A stretch of DNA of 64,000 nucleotides from Mesorhizobium hawassense (lineage in GTDB: Bacteria > Pseudomonadota > Alphaproteobacteria > Rhizobiales > Rhizobiaceae). Position 1 is the first letter of the stretch. Each line of letters opens with the position of its first letter. Below, piece after piece: positions 44,336 through 52,408 of this stretch. The notes below the pieces were generated by a model. That model did not search any database. It was not told the origin of the DNA and was given only the letters and a program-made list of their open reading frames with translations. Both the position numbers and the translations under genes were made by a program. Location: positions 496,001 through 560,000 of the forward strand of contig NZ_QMBP01000001.1 of assembly GCF_003289945.1 (NCBI RefSeq). Direction: 5' to 3'.

Positions 44336-44683
44336 ATGAATTCCGTTGACGATATCGACCTGATTGAAGAGACCCCGGCCGCCGCCGAGGCCACCGAATC
44401 CGCTTCCGAAAACGTCCTCGATCACGCCGCCGCCGCGGCTGCCGAAGCCGCCGATCCGTCCGACGATGACGAGGAAGATGGCGACGACGAAGACGGCGAC
44501 GAGGAAACCACTGCCTCGGTCGACGACGAATCGGACGATGAGGATGAAGACGACGAGGATAGCGACGACGAGGACGAAGAAGCCAAAGCCTCAAGCGATG
44601 ACGACTCCGACGACGAGGATGAAGACGCCGAGGACGAAGACGAGTCCGACGACGACGACGACGACAAGGAGGAGGCCGCCTGA
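44336..44683 (+). CDS. Highly acidic low-complexity protein
   Basis: 115 residues from ATG 44336, with GGAGG about 8 nt upstream. After NSVDDIDLIEETPAAAEATE and an alanine run, the last 70 residues are almost entirely Asp/Glu with serine spacers (DDESDDEDEDDEDSDDEDEE). No fold is expected for this tail; it may bind basic proteins, metals or polyamines. The real terminator behind it and the good ribosome binding site argue for a translated gene. I do not recognise a family. Confidence 0.7.
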   Translation: MNSVDDIDLIEETPAAAEATESASENVLDHAAAAAAEAADPSDDDEEDGDDEDGDEETTASVDDESDDEDEDDEDSDDEDEEAKASSDDDSDDEDEDAEDEDESDDDDDDKEEAA

Positions 44684-44710
44684 GCCGTTTCCCGTCGTCT
44701 GAAAAATGTG

Positions 44711-44739
44711 GGGCGGCGTCCCAGGCGCCGCCCTTTTTT
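44711..44739 (+). terminator. Rho-independent terminator behind the acidic protein gene
   Basis: GGGCGGCG pairs with CGCCGCCC around a 7-nt loop, followed by six T, 27 bp past the stop codon. Confidence 0.9.
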
Positions 44740-44748
44740 GTCAGCGTC

Positions 44749-45138
44749 TCAATCTTCCACGATGCTGACCCGCACGGCGTCGGAATAGACGTCGACCTCG
44801 ATCAACGGCTCGCCGTTGACGATGGCGCGCCTTGTGGCGCTGCTCATGGCGCCGCCGCGTTCCAGCATGCGCTGCAGGTCGGCGCGCGAGCCGTCGCTGC
44901 GAAACCAGGGATCGCCCTGGTCGTCGCTGTCGCGCCGGTGGAACTTGTGCCAGTTGGCGCGGTCCTGCCGCACCATCTGCGCCGCGCTGCTCAACGGATA
45001 GCCGTCGCTGGCGCGATGGTCGCGATCGGAAATCCGCGCCACGTAAGAGCCGAGCATGTCGTCGGCCCGCGCCGTGCCGGCACCCAACGCTGTGGCCGCC
45101 ACCAGGCCGGCAACGGCGATTGCTTTCGAAACAGTCAT
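44749..45138 (-). CDS. Exported protein of unknown function
   Basis: 129 residues from ATG 45138, with GGGGG about 8 nt upstream. The signal peptide is TVSKAIAVAGLVAATALGAG, cleaved near ARA-DD. The mature part is rich in Asp, Arg and Ser (VARISDRDHRASDGYPL, KFHRRDSDDQGDPWFRSDG) and ends IEVDVYSDAVRVSIVED. No enzyme motif is visible. It resembles small rhizobial periplasmic proteins that I cannot name. Confidence 0.7.
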   Translation of the reverse strand: MTVSKAIAVAGLVAATALGAGTARADDMLGSYVARISDRDHRASDGYPLSSAAQMVRQDRANWHKFHRRDSDDQGDPWFRSDGSRADLQRMLERGGAMSSATRRAIVNGEPLIEVDVYSDAVRVSIVED

Positions 45139-45210
45139 GGAAAACCCCCTTTGAAACGTCTGAGCCATCGTGCCCGATCCGGGTGACGGAAATCGGACAG
45201 GCTGGCCAAA

Positions 45211-45251
45211 GCAATTTCCGGAAAAGTGTGGAGCGGTTTTCCGGAATTGCG
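45211..45251. repeat. Conserved-loop hairpin, copy c
   Basis: The arms GCAATTTCCGGAAAA and TTTTCCGGAATTGCG enclose the loop GTGTGGAGCGG (45226-45236). It lies upstream of the exported protein gene at 44749-45138 and downstream of the next minus-strand gene. Confidence 0.8.
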
Positions 45252-45301
45252 TCAAACCAAACAGAAGCCGCCTAGCATAGAGGGGCGAAGTTCAATGTGA
45301 A

Positions 45302-45811
45302 CTACATCGCCTTGCCGACGCGCGGCGGTGGCGTGGTGTTTTGCGTCTGCGTCTGCGTCTGTGGCTGCGCGCTGGGCGACGCATTGGCCGTCGCGGCAGG
45401 CTGGTTGCTGGTCTTGCCGTTGCCGTTCGAAGCGGTGCCGTTGGCGGGCGTCGCAGGCGAAGTGCCGTTGGCCGGTGCGGTGGCCGCGGGTGTCGCGGGC
45501 TTGGCCGCCGCAGTCGGCGCGGGCGTTGCGAAAGCGCCGCCGACCACGCCGCCGCGAATGATCATCGGGGCCAGCTGGTGTCCGGACTTTTCGGGAATTG
45601 CCGCGACCTTTTCGTCGGTGACGGCGGGCATCGGATCGCCCAGCGCTATTACCGACGGCGTCACGGCCGCGGACAGCTTGGCCGGCTCGATCACATTCAG
45701 CCTGATCACCGACGGCGTCGAGGTCGAGGGGCCAAGCACGATGATCGACGAAGCATGCGCCGCGCCGTGCATGGCCAAAAGGCCGATAGCGAACGCTCCG
45801 AGCAAACGCAT
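45302..45811 (-). CDS. Exported Ala/Thr/Pro-rich protein
   Basis: 169 residues from ATG 45811. The signal peptide is RLLGAFAIGLLAMHGAAHA followed by SSIIVLGPSTSTPSVIRLN, a motif I have seen in rhizobial secreted proteins without a known role. The second half is low complexity (ATPAPTAAAKPATPAAT, then QTQTQTQN). The plus-strand frame over the same bases is rejected because it lacks a start with a binding site. Possibly cell-envelope associated. Confidence 0.65.
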   Translation of the reverse strand: MRLLGAFAIGLLAMHGAAHASSIIVLGPSTSTPSVIRLNVIEPAKLSAAVTPSVIALGDPMPAVTDEKVAAIPEKSGHQLAPMIIRGGVVGGAFATPAPTAAAKPATPAATAPANGTSPATPANGTASNGNGKTSNQPAATANASPSAQPQTQTQTQNTTPPPRVGKAM

Positions 45812-45976
45812 CACAAGAACTCCCCAGCCCGCAAAGACATCAAACCCGCACCTTAGGGCCGGCACATTGAAGCCGGCTTGCGCGGAACCTTAACATTTTA
45901 GGGATTGATAAATCGCCAATGCCCGCACTTGCCCGAGAGAAGCGGCCGTATTACGGGACCGGCATGTTCGAGACTG

Positions 45977-46948
45977 GTGGCGCATTTGGCTGAGATATTG
46001 GCGGTCGGCGAGGCTCTGGAGCATGCTTTGGCGCTGCTCGAAGGCGGCGATGTCGTCGCCATCCCGACCGAGACGGTTTACGGCCTGGCGGGCGATGCCA
46101 CCAATGGCGTTGCCGTAGCGCGCATTTTCGAGGCCAAGGGCCGGCCGCGCTTCAACCCGCTGATCGCCCATGTCGCCGATCGCGCCATGGCGGACCGCAT
46201 TGCCGTTTTCGATCCGCTGTCGGCCAAGCTCGCCGAGGCGTTCTGGCCCGGTCCGCTGACGCTGGTCCTGCCGCACCGCGCCGACAGCGGCATCCATCCG
46301 CTGGCCACCGCGGGGCTGGATACCATCGCGCTGCGCATGCCGAGGGGCTTCGGCGGTGAACTGATCGCGCGGCTCGGCCGCCCGCTCGCCGCCCCCAGCG
46401 CCAATTCCTCAGGCAGGATCAGCGGCACCACCGCAGGTGCTGTCGCCGCCGATCTCGGCGACAGGATCAAGCTGGTCGTCGATGGCGGCGCGACGCCCGT
46501 CGGTCTGGAATCCACCATCGTCAAGGTCGAGCACGGCGAACTCAGGCTGCTGCGGCCCGGCGGCATCGGCGCCGAGGAGATAGAGGCGGTGGCCGGCGCG
46601 AAACTGTTGCGCGGCGCCAGTGGCATCGAGGCGCCCGGCATGCTCGCCTCGCATTACGCGCCGGGCGCCGCAATGCGGCTGAACGTCGACAAGATTGCCG
46701 GGGGCGAGGCGCTGCTCGCTTTCGGCGGCAAACGCGCCGCGGGCTGGGAACAGGCGATTGCGCTGCGCAATCTCTCCGAAGCCGGCGATCTGCGCGAGGC
46801 GGCCAGCAACCTCTTCGCCTTCATGCAGGCGCTCGATCGCGTCGGAGCCGCGACCATCGCCGTCGAGCCCATCCCGTTCGAGGGACTGGGCGAGGCGATC
46901 AACGACCGGCTTGCCCGCGCTGCCGCGCCGCGTGACAAGATCGGCTGA
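45977..46948 (+). CDS. L-threonylcarbamoyladenylate synthase, Sua5 type
   Basis: 323 residues. The YrdC domain shows VVAIPTETVYGLAGDATN, KGRPRFNPLIAHV and APSANSSGRISGTTAGAV; a C-terminal Sua5 extension follows the SHYAPGA linker. It makes the threonylcarbamoyl-AMP used for t6A37 of tRNAs. The start is uncertain: GTG 45977 or TTG 45986, the latter with GGTGG about 6 nt upstream. It is followed by a conserved-loop hairpin and an FAD oxidoreductase. Confidence 0.92.
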   Translation: MAHLAEILAVGEALEHALALLEGGDVVAIPTETVYGLAGDATNGVAVARIFEAKGRPRFNPLIAHVADRAMADRIAVFDPLSAKLAEAFWPGPLTLVLPHRADSGIHPLATAGLDTIALRMPRGFGGELIARLGRPLAAPSANSSGRISGTTAGAVAADLGDRIKLVVDGGATPVGLESTIVKVEHGELRLLRPGGIGAEEIEAVAGAKLLRGASGIEAPGMLASHYAPGAAMRLNVDKIAGGEALLAFGGKRAAGWEQAIALRNLSEAGDLREAASNLFAFMQALDRVGAATIAVEPIPFEGLGEAINDRLARAAAPRDKIG

Positions 46949-46970
46949 GCGCCCCCCAAGTCAAGGAAGT

Positions 46971-47015
46971 AGAGTATGTCCGAAAACCGCTTCACACTTT
47001 TCGGCATCATGCTCT
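46971..47015. repeat. Conserved-loop hairpin, copy d (inverted)
   Basis: The stem CCGAAAA/TTTTCGG encloses CCGCTTCACAC, which reads GTGTGAAGCGG on the minus strand. Outer bases AGAGTATG and CATGCTCT also pair. It ends 11 bp before the ATG at 47027, so it overlaps the translation start region of the oxidoreductase gene; no Shine-Dalgarno sequence is visible there. Confidence 0.8.
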
Positions 47016-47026
47016 AGTTTCGAACC

Positions 47027-48460
47027 ATGAACGATCAGCCCTTCGATCTCGATCCCGCCGTCATCGACCGTTTCGCTTCTATCGTCGGCGAAAAATACGC
47101 GCTGCGCGACCAGGCCGATATCGCGCCTTACATCACCGAACGGCGCGGTCTGTGGCATGGCCGCACATCGCTTGTGCTCAGGCCGGGCAGCGTCGAGGAA
47201 GTGAGCCGCATCATGCGCCTCGCCACCGAGACCGGAACGCCGATCGTACCGCAGAGCGGCAACACCGGGTTGGTCGGCGCGCAGGTGCCCGACAAATCCG
47301 GCCACGACATCGTGCTGTCCCTGTCGCGATTGAACCGCATCCGCGAGATCGATGTCTTGTCGAATACGGTGACGGTCGAGGCCGGCGTCATCCTGCAGAC
47401 GCTGCAGGAAGCCGCCGACGCCGCCGACCGGCTGTTTCCGCTGTCGCTCGCCGCGCAAGGCTCCTGCCAGATCGGCGGCAATCTTTCCTCCAATGCCGGC
47501 GGCACCGGCGTGCTTGCCTACGGCAATGCGCGCGAGCTCTGCCTCGGCGTCGAGGTGGTGCTGCCGACCGGCGAGGTGTTCGACGATCTGCGCAAGCTGA
47601 AGAAGGACAACACCGGCTACGATCTGAAGAACCTCTTCGTCGGCGCCGAAGGCACGCTCGGCGTCATCACCGCCGCGGTGCTGAAACTGTTCCCGAAGCC
47701 GAAGGGCAGGGAGGTCGCTTTTGCCGGTCTTCCGTCATCCCCGAACGACGCGCTGTCGCTGTTCACCCTGGCGATGGATCGCGCCGGCGCCTCGCTCACC
47801 GCTTTTGAATTGATCGCCAAACGGCCTTACGACTTCACGCTCAAGCATGGTCAAGGCATCACGCGGCCGCTGGCCGATGACTGGCCGTGGTATGTCTTGA
47901 TGCAGGTTTCGTCCGGCCGTTCCGAAGAGGACGGCAAGGCGCTGATCGAGGAGATTCTTGCGGCCGGCCTCGAACAGGGCATCGTCGGCGACGCCGTGGT
48001 GTCGGCAAGCCTCGCCCAGGGTGACGCCTTCTGGAATTTCCGCGAGACGCTGCCCGAATGCCAGAAGCCGGAGGGCGCCTCGATCAAGCACGACATCTCC
48101 GTGCCGATCGCCTCGATCCCCGAGTTCATCGAAAAGGCGGCCGGCGTGGTCGAGACCGTCTGCCCCGGCGCGCGCGTCGTCTGCTTCGGCCATATGGGCG
48201 ACGGCAATCTGCACTACAACATCTCGCGCCCCGTGGACTGGCGGGACGAAGCGTTCCTCGACCTCTACCACCTTATGAACCACGCCGTGCACGACGTCGT
48301 GCGCTCCTTCCACGGTTCGATCTCGGCCGAGCACGGCATCGGTCAGTTGAAGCGTGACGAGCTCATCGCCACGGCGCCGCCGATGGCCATCGATCTGATG
48401 CGACGGGTGAAGGCGGCCTTCGATCCGGCCGGCATCATGAATCCCGGTAAGGTTATCTGA
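47027..48460 (+). CDS. FAD-binding D-2-hydroxyacid dehydrogenase (D-2-hydroxyglutarate dehydrogenase-like)
   Basis: 477 residues of the vanillyl-alcohol oxidase family. The FAD domain has VPQSGNTGLVGAQVP, CQIGGNLSSNAGGTGVLAYG and FVGAEGTLGVITAAVLKL. The C-terminal substrate domain has CFGHMGDGNLHYNIS (metal-binding histidines) and SAEHGIGQLKRDEL. This matches the GlcD/D2HGDH group, which oxidises D-2-hydroxyacids with electron transfer to ETF or the respiratory chain. No GlcE/GlcF genes are adjacent, so a stand-alone D-2-hydroxyglutarate or D-lactate type enzyme is likely. Confidence 0.9.
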   Translation: MNDQPFDLDPAVIDRFASIVGEKYALRDQADIAPYITERRGLWHGRTSLVLRPGSVEEVSRIMRLATETGTPIVPQSGNTGLVGAQVPDKSGHDIVLSLSRLNRIREIDVLSNTVTVEAGVILQTLQEAADAADRLFPLSLAAQGSCQIGGNLSSNAGGTGVLAYGNARELCLGVEVVLPTGEVFDDLRKLKKDNTGYDLKNLFVGAEGTLGVITAAVLKLFPKPKGREVAFAGLPSSPNDALSLFTLAMDRAGASLTAFELIAKRPYDFTLKHGQGITRPLADDWPWYVLMQVSSGRSEEDGKALIEEILAAGLEQGIVGDAVVSASLAQGDAFWNFRETLPECQKPEGASIKHDISVPIASIPEFIEKAAGVVETVCPGARVVCFGHMGDGNLHYNISRPVDWRDEAFLDLYHLMNHAVHDVVRSFHGSISAEHGIGQLKRDELIATAPPMAIDLMRRVKAAFDPAGIMNPGKVI

Positions 48461-48645
48461 TCCTTCCTGGATCCGGCGGCCGGTCGCATTCCGATAACCA
48501 TCGCTGCGATCAGCAAAATTTAACCGAACTTCTTAAGCGCGACGGTAAGAAGCGAGCGCTAATGTTTCTTCCCATAACGAGGCCGGAAAAACCGGCCCTG
48601 AGAGAACCGGAAAACGGCCCTCAGGAGTAACAGGGAAGACATTCG

Positions 48646-49212
48646 ATGAACACTGGACTGAAGCCAGTCTGGGCCGGGCGCAACATGCGTCTCGACCCGT
48701 TTCGCCTGCCGCAGATGGTGAGCTACGCCACCCGCGACGACTATGGCGATGTCACCTTCACCATCGACCAGCGCGGCGCCGTCATCCGCCGCATGCTGGA
48801 GATGAGCGGCGTGCCGGCGATCATCGCGCTGCCCGCCAAGGCCTTCCTCGGCGTCGCCGCGCGCGCCATGGAAGATCCGGACGGCAACGTCACCGTGACG
48901 CTGGAACTCCTGCACAATGACCCGATGCTGTCGGTGCCGCTGCTGGTCGCCGACGACCTCGAGGACGTCGCCGCCGACTGGCGCGCCTGGGCCGACGCCT
49001 ATCGCCTGCCGATGCTGCTGATCGAGGCCGACGGCATTGCCCGCACGCTGGAGGAATCGCTCGGCGTCGCCATCAAGGCGCTGCCGCCGCAGGAGCGCCG
49101 CAAGGGCCGCGTCTCCAACATGCGCCGCCCGCGCTTCCTCGCCCGCCGCAAGGCCGGCAACCTTGGCCTGAGGCTGGTCATCGACGGCCAAGAGATTATT
49201 GCAAGGGAGTAG
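48646..49212 (+). CDS. Conserved rhizobial protein of unknown function (DUF6101-like)
   Basis: 188 residues without signal peptide or membrane helix. The pattern LKPVWAGRNMRLDPFRLPQMV, DQRGAVIRRMLEMSGVPAII and LELLHNDPMLSVPLLVADDLEDVAADWRAW looks like the Rhizobiales-restricted DUF6101 family as I remember it, though I am not certain of the number. The C-terminus is basic (RRKGRVSNMRRPRFLARRKAG). It is convergent with ubiA across a repeat element. Role unknown. Confidence 0.75.
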   Translation: MNTGLKPVWAGRNMRLDPFRLPQMVSYATRDDYGDVTFTIDQRGAVIRRMLEMSGVPAIIALPAKAFLGVAARAMEDPDGNVTVTLELLHNDPMLSVPLLVADDLEDVAADWRAWADAYRLPMLLIEADGIARTLEESLGVAIKALPPQERRKGRVSNMRRPRFLARRKAGNLGLRLVIDGQEIIARE

Positions 49213-49225
49213 CCGATGACAGCCT

Positions 49226-49424
49226 TCTTCTCCCCGTCACTATACGGGGAGAAGTGCCCGGCAGGGCGATGAGGGGCAGCGCTGACCTCCGCCATTTTGG
49301 CCATCTCAAACTTTGATGGAATACACGCGCTCTGTCGCCGCCGTGCGTTTCACCTTGCCTCCCAGGTCGGCGCTGCCCCGCATCCGGCTGCCGCCACCTT
49401 CTCCCCGTGGAACGGGGAGAAGGG
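49226..49424. repeat. REP-doublet-like element C (two inverted units)
   Basis: A forward unit (49226-49288) has TTCTCCCCG/CGGGGAGAA, GCCCGGCAGGGC and GATGAGGGGC-AGCGCTGAC. An inverted unit follows at about 49366-49424. The units point tail to tail, the reverse of element A. The element fills the convergent gap and ends 5 bp before the ubiA stop codon. Confidence 0.8.
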
Positions 49425-49428
49425 AGAA

Positions 49429-50412
49429 CTACACCAGCGGCTTCAGCCATATCCAGACCGAGCCGCCGATCAGTCCGAGGAAGATCAGCCAGCCGACCTG
49501 GTTGTTCGACTTGAACAGCTTCAGGCATTGGTCCGGATTGTTGATGTCGAGCCGGATGATCTGACGCGCCATATGCGCGCCGGCGGCGATCAGCCCCGCC
49601 AGTGACACCACCGGCACCTGCGCCGAGGCAAAGGCGATGGCGAAGCAGACCAGCGCGCCGCCATAAAGCCCAACCAGCCAGGTCTTGGTGTTGTCGCCGA
49701 ACAGCCGCGCCGTCGAGCGCACGCCGACGATGGCGTCGTCTTCCTTGTCCTGATGCGCATAGATCGTGTCGTAGCCGATCACCCACAGGATCGAGCCGAT
49801 ATAGAGCATGATCGCCGGGTCATCGATGTCGCCGAACTCGACCGCCCAGCCCATCAGCGCGCCCCAGGAGAAGGCGAGCCCAAGCACGAATTGCGGCCAG
49901 TTGGTGATGCGCTTCATGAAGGGATAGACGGCGACGATCGCCAGCGAGGCGATGCCGAGCGGAATGGCGAAGCTGTTGAACTGCAGCAGCACGGCCAGGC
50001 CCACGAGCGCCTGGATGATGACGAATGCCCAGGCCTGGCGGCGCGTCACCTTGCCGGCCGGCAGCGGCCGCGAGCGGGTGCGCTCGACCTGATTGTCGAT
50101 ATCCTCGTCGGCGAGGTCGTTATAGGTGCAGCCGGCGCCGCGCATGGCGACCGCGCCGATGAAGAACATCAGCAGATACCAGGGCGCCGGAAGCAGCGTC
50201 AGCAGCGGGTCGGTCGGGCGCGGATAGGCGCCCGCGGCAAGTGCGGCGGACCACCAGCAAGGCCATAAAAGCAGCTGCCAGCCGATCGGTCGGTCCCAGC
50301 GCGCCAGCTGCGCATGGGGCCACAGCCAGCGCGGCAGCACCCGGTAGACCCAATGGCCGCTCGGCGCATCGGCGACACGGCCCTGGATCGCTTTCGACTG
50401 GACGGTTTCCAT
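49429..50412 (-). CDS. ubiA: 4-hydroxybenzoate polyprenyltransferase
   Basis: 327 residues with about eight membrane segments. The first aspartate-rich motif is YNDLADEDIDNQVERTRSRPL and the second lies in YAHQDKEDD. This is the UbiA signature: Mg-dependent transfer of the polyprenyl chain to 4-hydroxybenzoate in ubiquinone synthesis. It uses the product of a synthase such as that at 36275-37288. The 5' end is followed on the same strand by the LysR gene. Confidence 0.94.
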   Translation of the reverse strand: METVQSKAIQGRVADAPSGHWVYRVLPRWLWPHAQLARWDRPIGWQLLLWPCWWSAALAAGAYPRPTDPLLTLLPAPWYLLMFFIGAVAMRGAGCTYNDLADEDIDNQVERTRSRPLPAGKVTRRQAWAFVIIQALVGLAVLLQFNSFAIPLGIASLAIVAVYPFMKRITNWPQFVLGLAFSWGALMGWAVEFGDIDDPAIMLYIGSILWVIGYDTIYAHQDKEDDAIVGVRSTARLFGDNTKTWLVGLYGGALVCFAIAFASAQVPVVSLAGLIAAGAHMARQIIRLDINNPDQCLKLFKSNNQVGWLIFLGLIGGSVWIWLKPLV

Positions 50413-50463
50413 CGTGCTGGAGTGGCAGCAGCAAGGGGCGCCGTCAAGCTGCCGCGTTGTCGC

Positions 50464-51375
50464 TCAGCCGGTGAAAACATCGTGACCGGCAAACCATGCC
50501 TTGGCGACCTCGATGAAGGCCATGGCCGCCTTGGACAGGCGCTGACGCGTGTCGTGGGTCAGGATGATGCGCTGCATCGGCAGCGGGTCGGAGAGCGGCT
50601 TGCAGATCAGCGGCAGTCCGTCATAGCTCATATCGCCATGCGGCCTGGTGTAGCTGACGGCGACGCCGAAGCCGTTGGCCACCATCGAGCGCTGCAGCTC
50701 GAACGAACTCGTGGTCGCCCGGGCGATCGGCGACAGGCCGCGGCTGAGGAAGAGGTCCAGCATGTGCTGCCAGCTGTGCGGCTGGTCGGTGGTGATCAGC
50801 GGGTAGGTCGCGAGCTCTGCCAGGCTGACGGCATGCTTGTCCGCCAGCACATGGCCTGCGGGCAGAAGCGCATGCGGCCGCAGTTCATGCAGCAGAATGC
50901 GCTTGAAATGCCCGGGCAGGCCGAGATCGTAGGTGAGGCCGAGATCGACGGCGCTGTCGGCGAGGCGCCGTCCCAGCGTGTCGAAGGTCTCGTCGCCGAT
51001 GACGACGGTGACGGCCGGGCAGCGCTCGGCGAAGGCGCGCATCAGCGCTGGCGCGAAATAGGGCGCCAGATCCTCAAAACAGCCGAGCACCAGTTCGCCG
51101 CCGATATCGGCGTCGCGCGATCCGAGCGCCGCCAGTTCGTCCGCCTCGCCCAGCACCTGCCTTGCCTTGGCGACGGCCCTGCGGCCGAACGATGTCAGCG
51201 CAACGCCGCTGCCGCGCTGGCGCACGAACAGTTTCTGGCCAAGCGCGTCCTCGACATTGTCGATCGCCACCGAGATCGACGGCTGCGAGACGTTCAGTGC
51301 CTGGGCCGCCATGGTCACGCTGCCATAGCGGGCGACGGCAACGACATAGCGCAATTGCGTGAGTGTGAATTTCAT
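50464..51375 (-). CDS. LysR-family regulator (OxyR/CysB-like N-terminus)
   Basis: 303 residues. The helix-turn-helix is MKFTLTQLRYVVAVARYGSVTMAAQALNVSQPSISVAIDNVEDALGQKLF, read in overlapping parts. No OxyR-type cysteine pair is visible. It is divergent from the PhyH-type dioxygenase gene with a 90-bp shared gap, the classical target arrangement. Its effector is probably linked to that enzyme's substrate. Confidence 0.9.
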   Translation of the reverse strand: MKFTLTQLRYVVAVARYGSVTMAAQALNVSQPSISVAIDNVEDALGQKLFVRQRGSGVALTSFGRRAVAKARQVLGEADELAALGSRDADIGGELVLGCFEDLAPYFAPALMRAFAERCPAVTVVIGDETFDTLGRRLADSAVDLGLTYDLGLPGHFKRILLHELRPHALLPAGHVLADKHAVSLAELATYPLITTDQPHSWQHMLDLFLSRGLSPIARATTSSFELQRSMVANGFGVAVSYTRPHGDMSYDGLPLICKPLSDPLPMQRIILTHDTRQRLSKAAMAFIEVAKAWFAGHDVFTG

Positions 51376-51465
51376 AGGCTAAAACTATAAGCAGGATGAG
51401 AAGTTATTATTTTACCCGATATGAGACGACTGCGATAGTTGGGTATCGCACCCAAGGAGAGAGCC

Positions 51466-52260
51466 ATGGCCAGCCCAAAGATCGATGCTTCGACGATTGC
51501 CGATTATCAGCGCGATGGCGCCGTCTGCATCCGCGGCGCCTTCAAGGACTGGGTCGACGTAATCGCCGACGGCATCGAGCGCAATATGCAGAGCCGCAGC
51601 GCCACGGCCTCCGACATCGCCGGCGGCAAGGGCAGCTTCTTCGACGACTACTGCAACTGGGAGCGCATCCCGGAATTCGTCAGGATCGTCAGGGAATCGC
51701 CGGCCGCCGAGCTTGCGGCCGCCGTCATGCAGTCGCGCAGCGCGCAGTTCTTCCACGACCACGTGCTGGTCAAGGAGCCCGGCACGCAGAAGCCGACGCC
51801 CTGGCACCAGGACATCCCCTATTACTTCGTCGACGGCAGCCAGACGGTGAGCTTCTGGATCCCGATCGATCCGGTGAAGGAGGCGACGCTTCGGCTGATC
51901 GCCGGCTCGCACAAATGGGAGAAGATGGTGCTGCCGGTGCGCTGGCTGAACGACGACAATTTCTATGCCGGCCAGGGCGATTACCGGCCGGTGCCGGATC
52001 CCGACAACGATCCGTCGATGAAGGTGCTCGAATGGGAGATGGAGCCGGGCGACGCCATCCTGTTCGATTTCCGCACGGCGCATGGCGCGCGCGGCAACAT
52101 GACCGCGGCGCGGCGCCGGGCGCTGTCGTTGCGCTGGGTCGGCGACGACGCGCACTATGTCGAGCGCCCCGGCCGCACCTCGCCGCCCTATCCCGGCCAT
52201 GACATGAAGCCCGGCCAGAAACTGCGCGAGGACTGGTTTCCGGTCGTCTATCAGAGCTGA
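51466..52260 (+). CDS. PhyH-family Fe(II)/2-oxoglutarate dioxygenase
   Basis: 264 residues from ATG 51466, with AAGGAGAG about 5 nt upstream. The iron site is H-x-D in TPWHQDIPYYF and the distal histidine in FRTAHGARGN; the arginine shortly after (RALSLRW) suits 2-oxoglutarate binding. SFWIPIDPVKEATLRLIAGSHKWEK is the conserved core. The family hydroxylates aliphatic acids, ectoines or natural-product precursors. It is monocistronic and divergent from the LysR gene, so a substrate-induced catabolic role is likely. Confidence 0.88.
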   Translation: MASPKIDASTIADYQRDGAVCIRGAFKDWVDVIADGIERNMQSRSATASDIAGGKGSFFDDYCNWERIPEFVRIVRESPAAELAAAVMQSRSAQFFHDHVLVKEPGTQKPTPWHQDIPYYFVDGSQTVSFWIPIDPVKEATLRLIAGSHKWEKMVLPVRWLNDDNFYAGQGDYRPVPDPDNDPSMKVLEWEMEPGDAILFDFRTAHGARGNMTAARRRALSLRWVGDDAHYVERPGRTSPPYPGHDMKPGQKLREDWFPVVYQS

Positions 52261-52408
52261 GTCGTTCTTCCGGACTGGCCTCATCACATCTTGATGAACG
52301 CCATGTTCCCGTGCGCAATTGCCGCCAAAATGCCAATGTGCCTTGACCCGTCGCCCGCGGACCAATAGCGGGTTCTCTCGACGGGACGAGCGGCAGCAAG
52401 AGGTGGCC

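Noticed and set aside
44422..44667. Serine-only frame antisense to the acidic protein
   Set aside because: A mirror of the GAC/GAT/GAG repeats; the plus strand has the binding site and terminator.
45297..45893. 198-residue plus-strand frame in the Ala/Thr-rich gene
   Set aside because: Starts without a ribosome binding site; the minus strand gives a signal peptide and a motif seen in rhizobial exported proteins.
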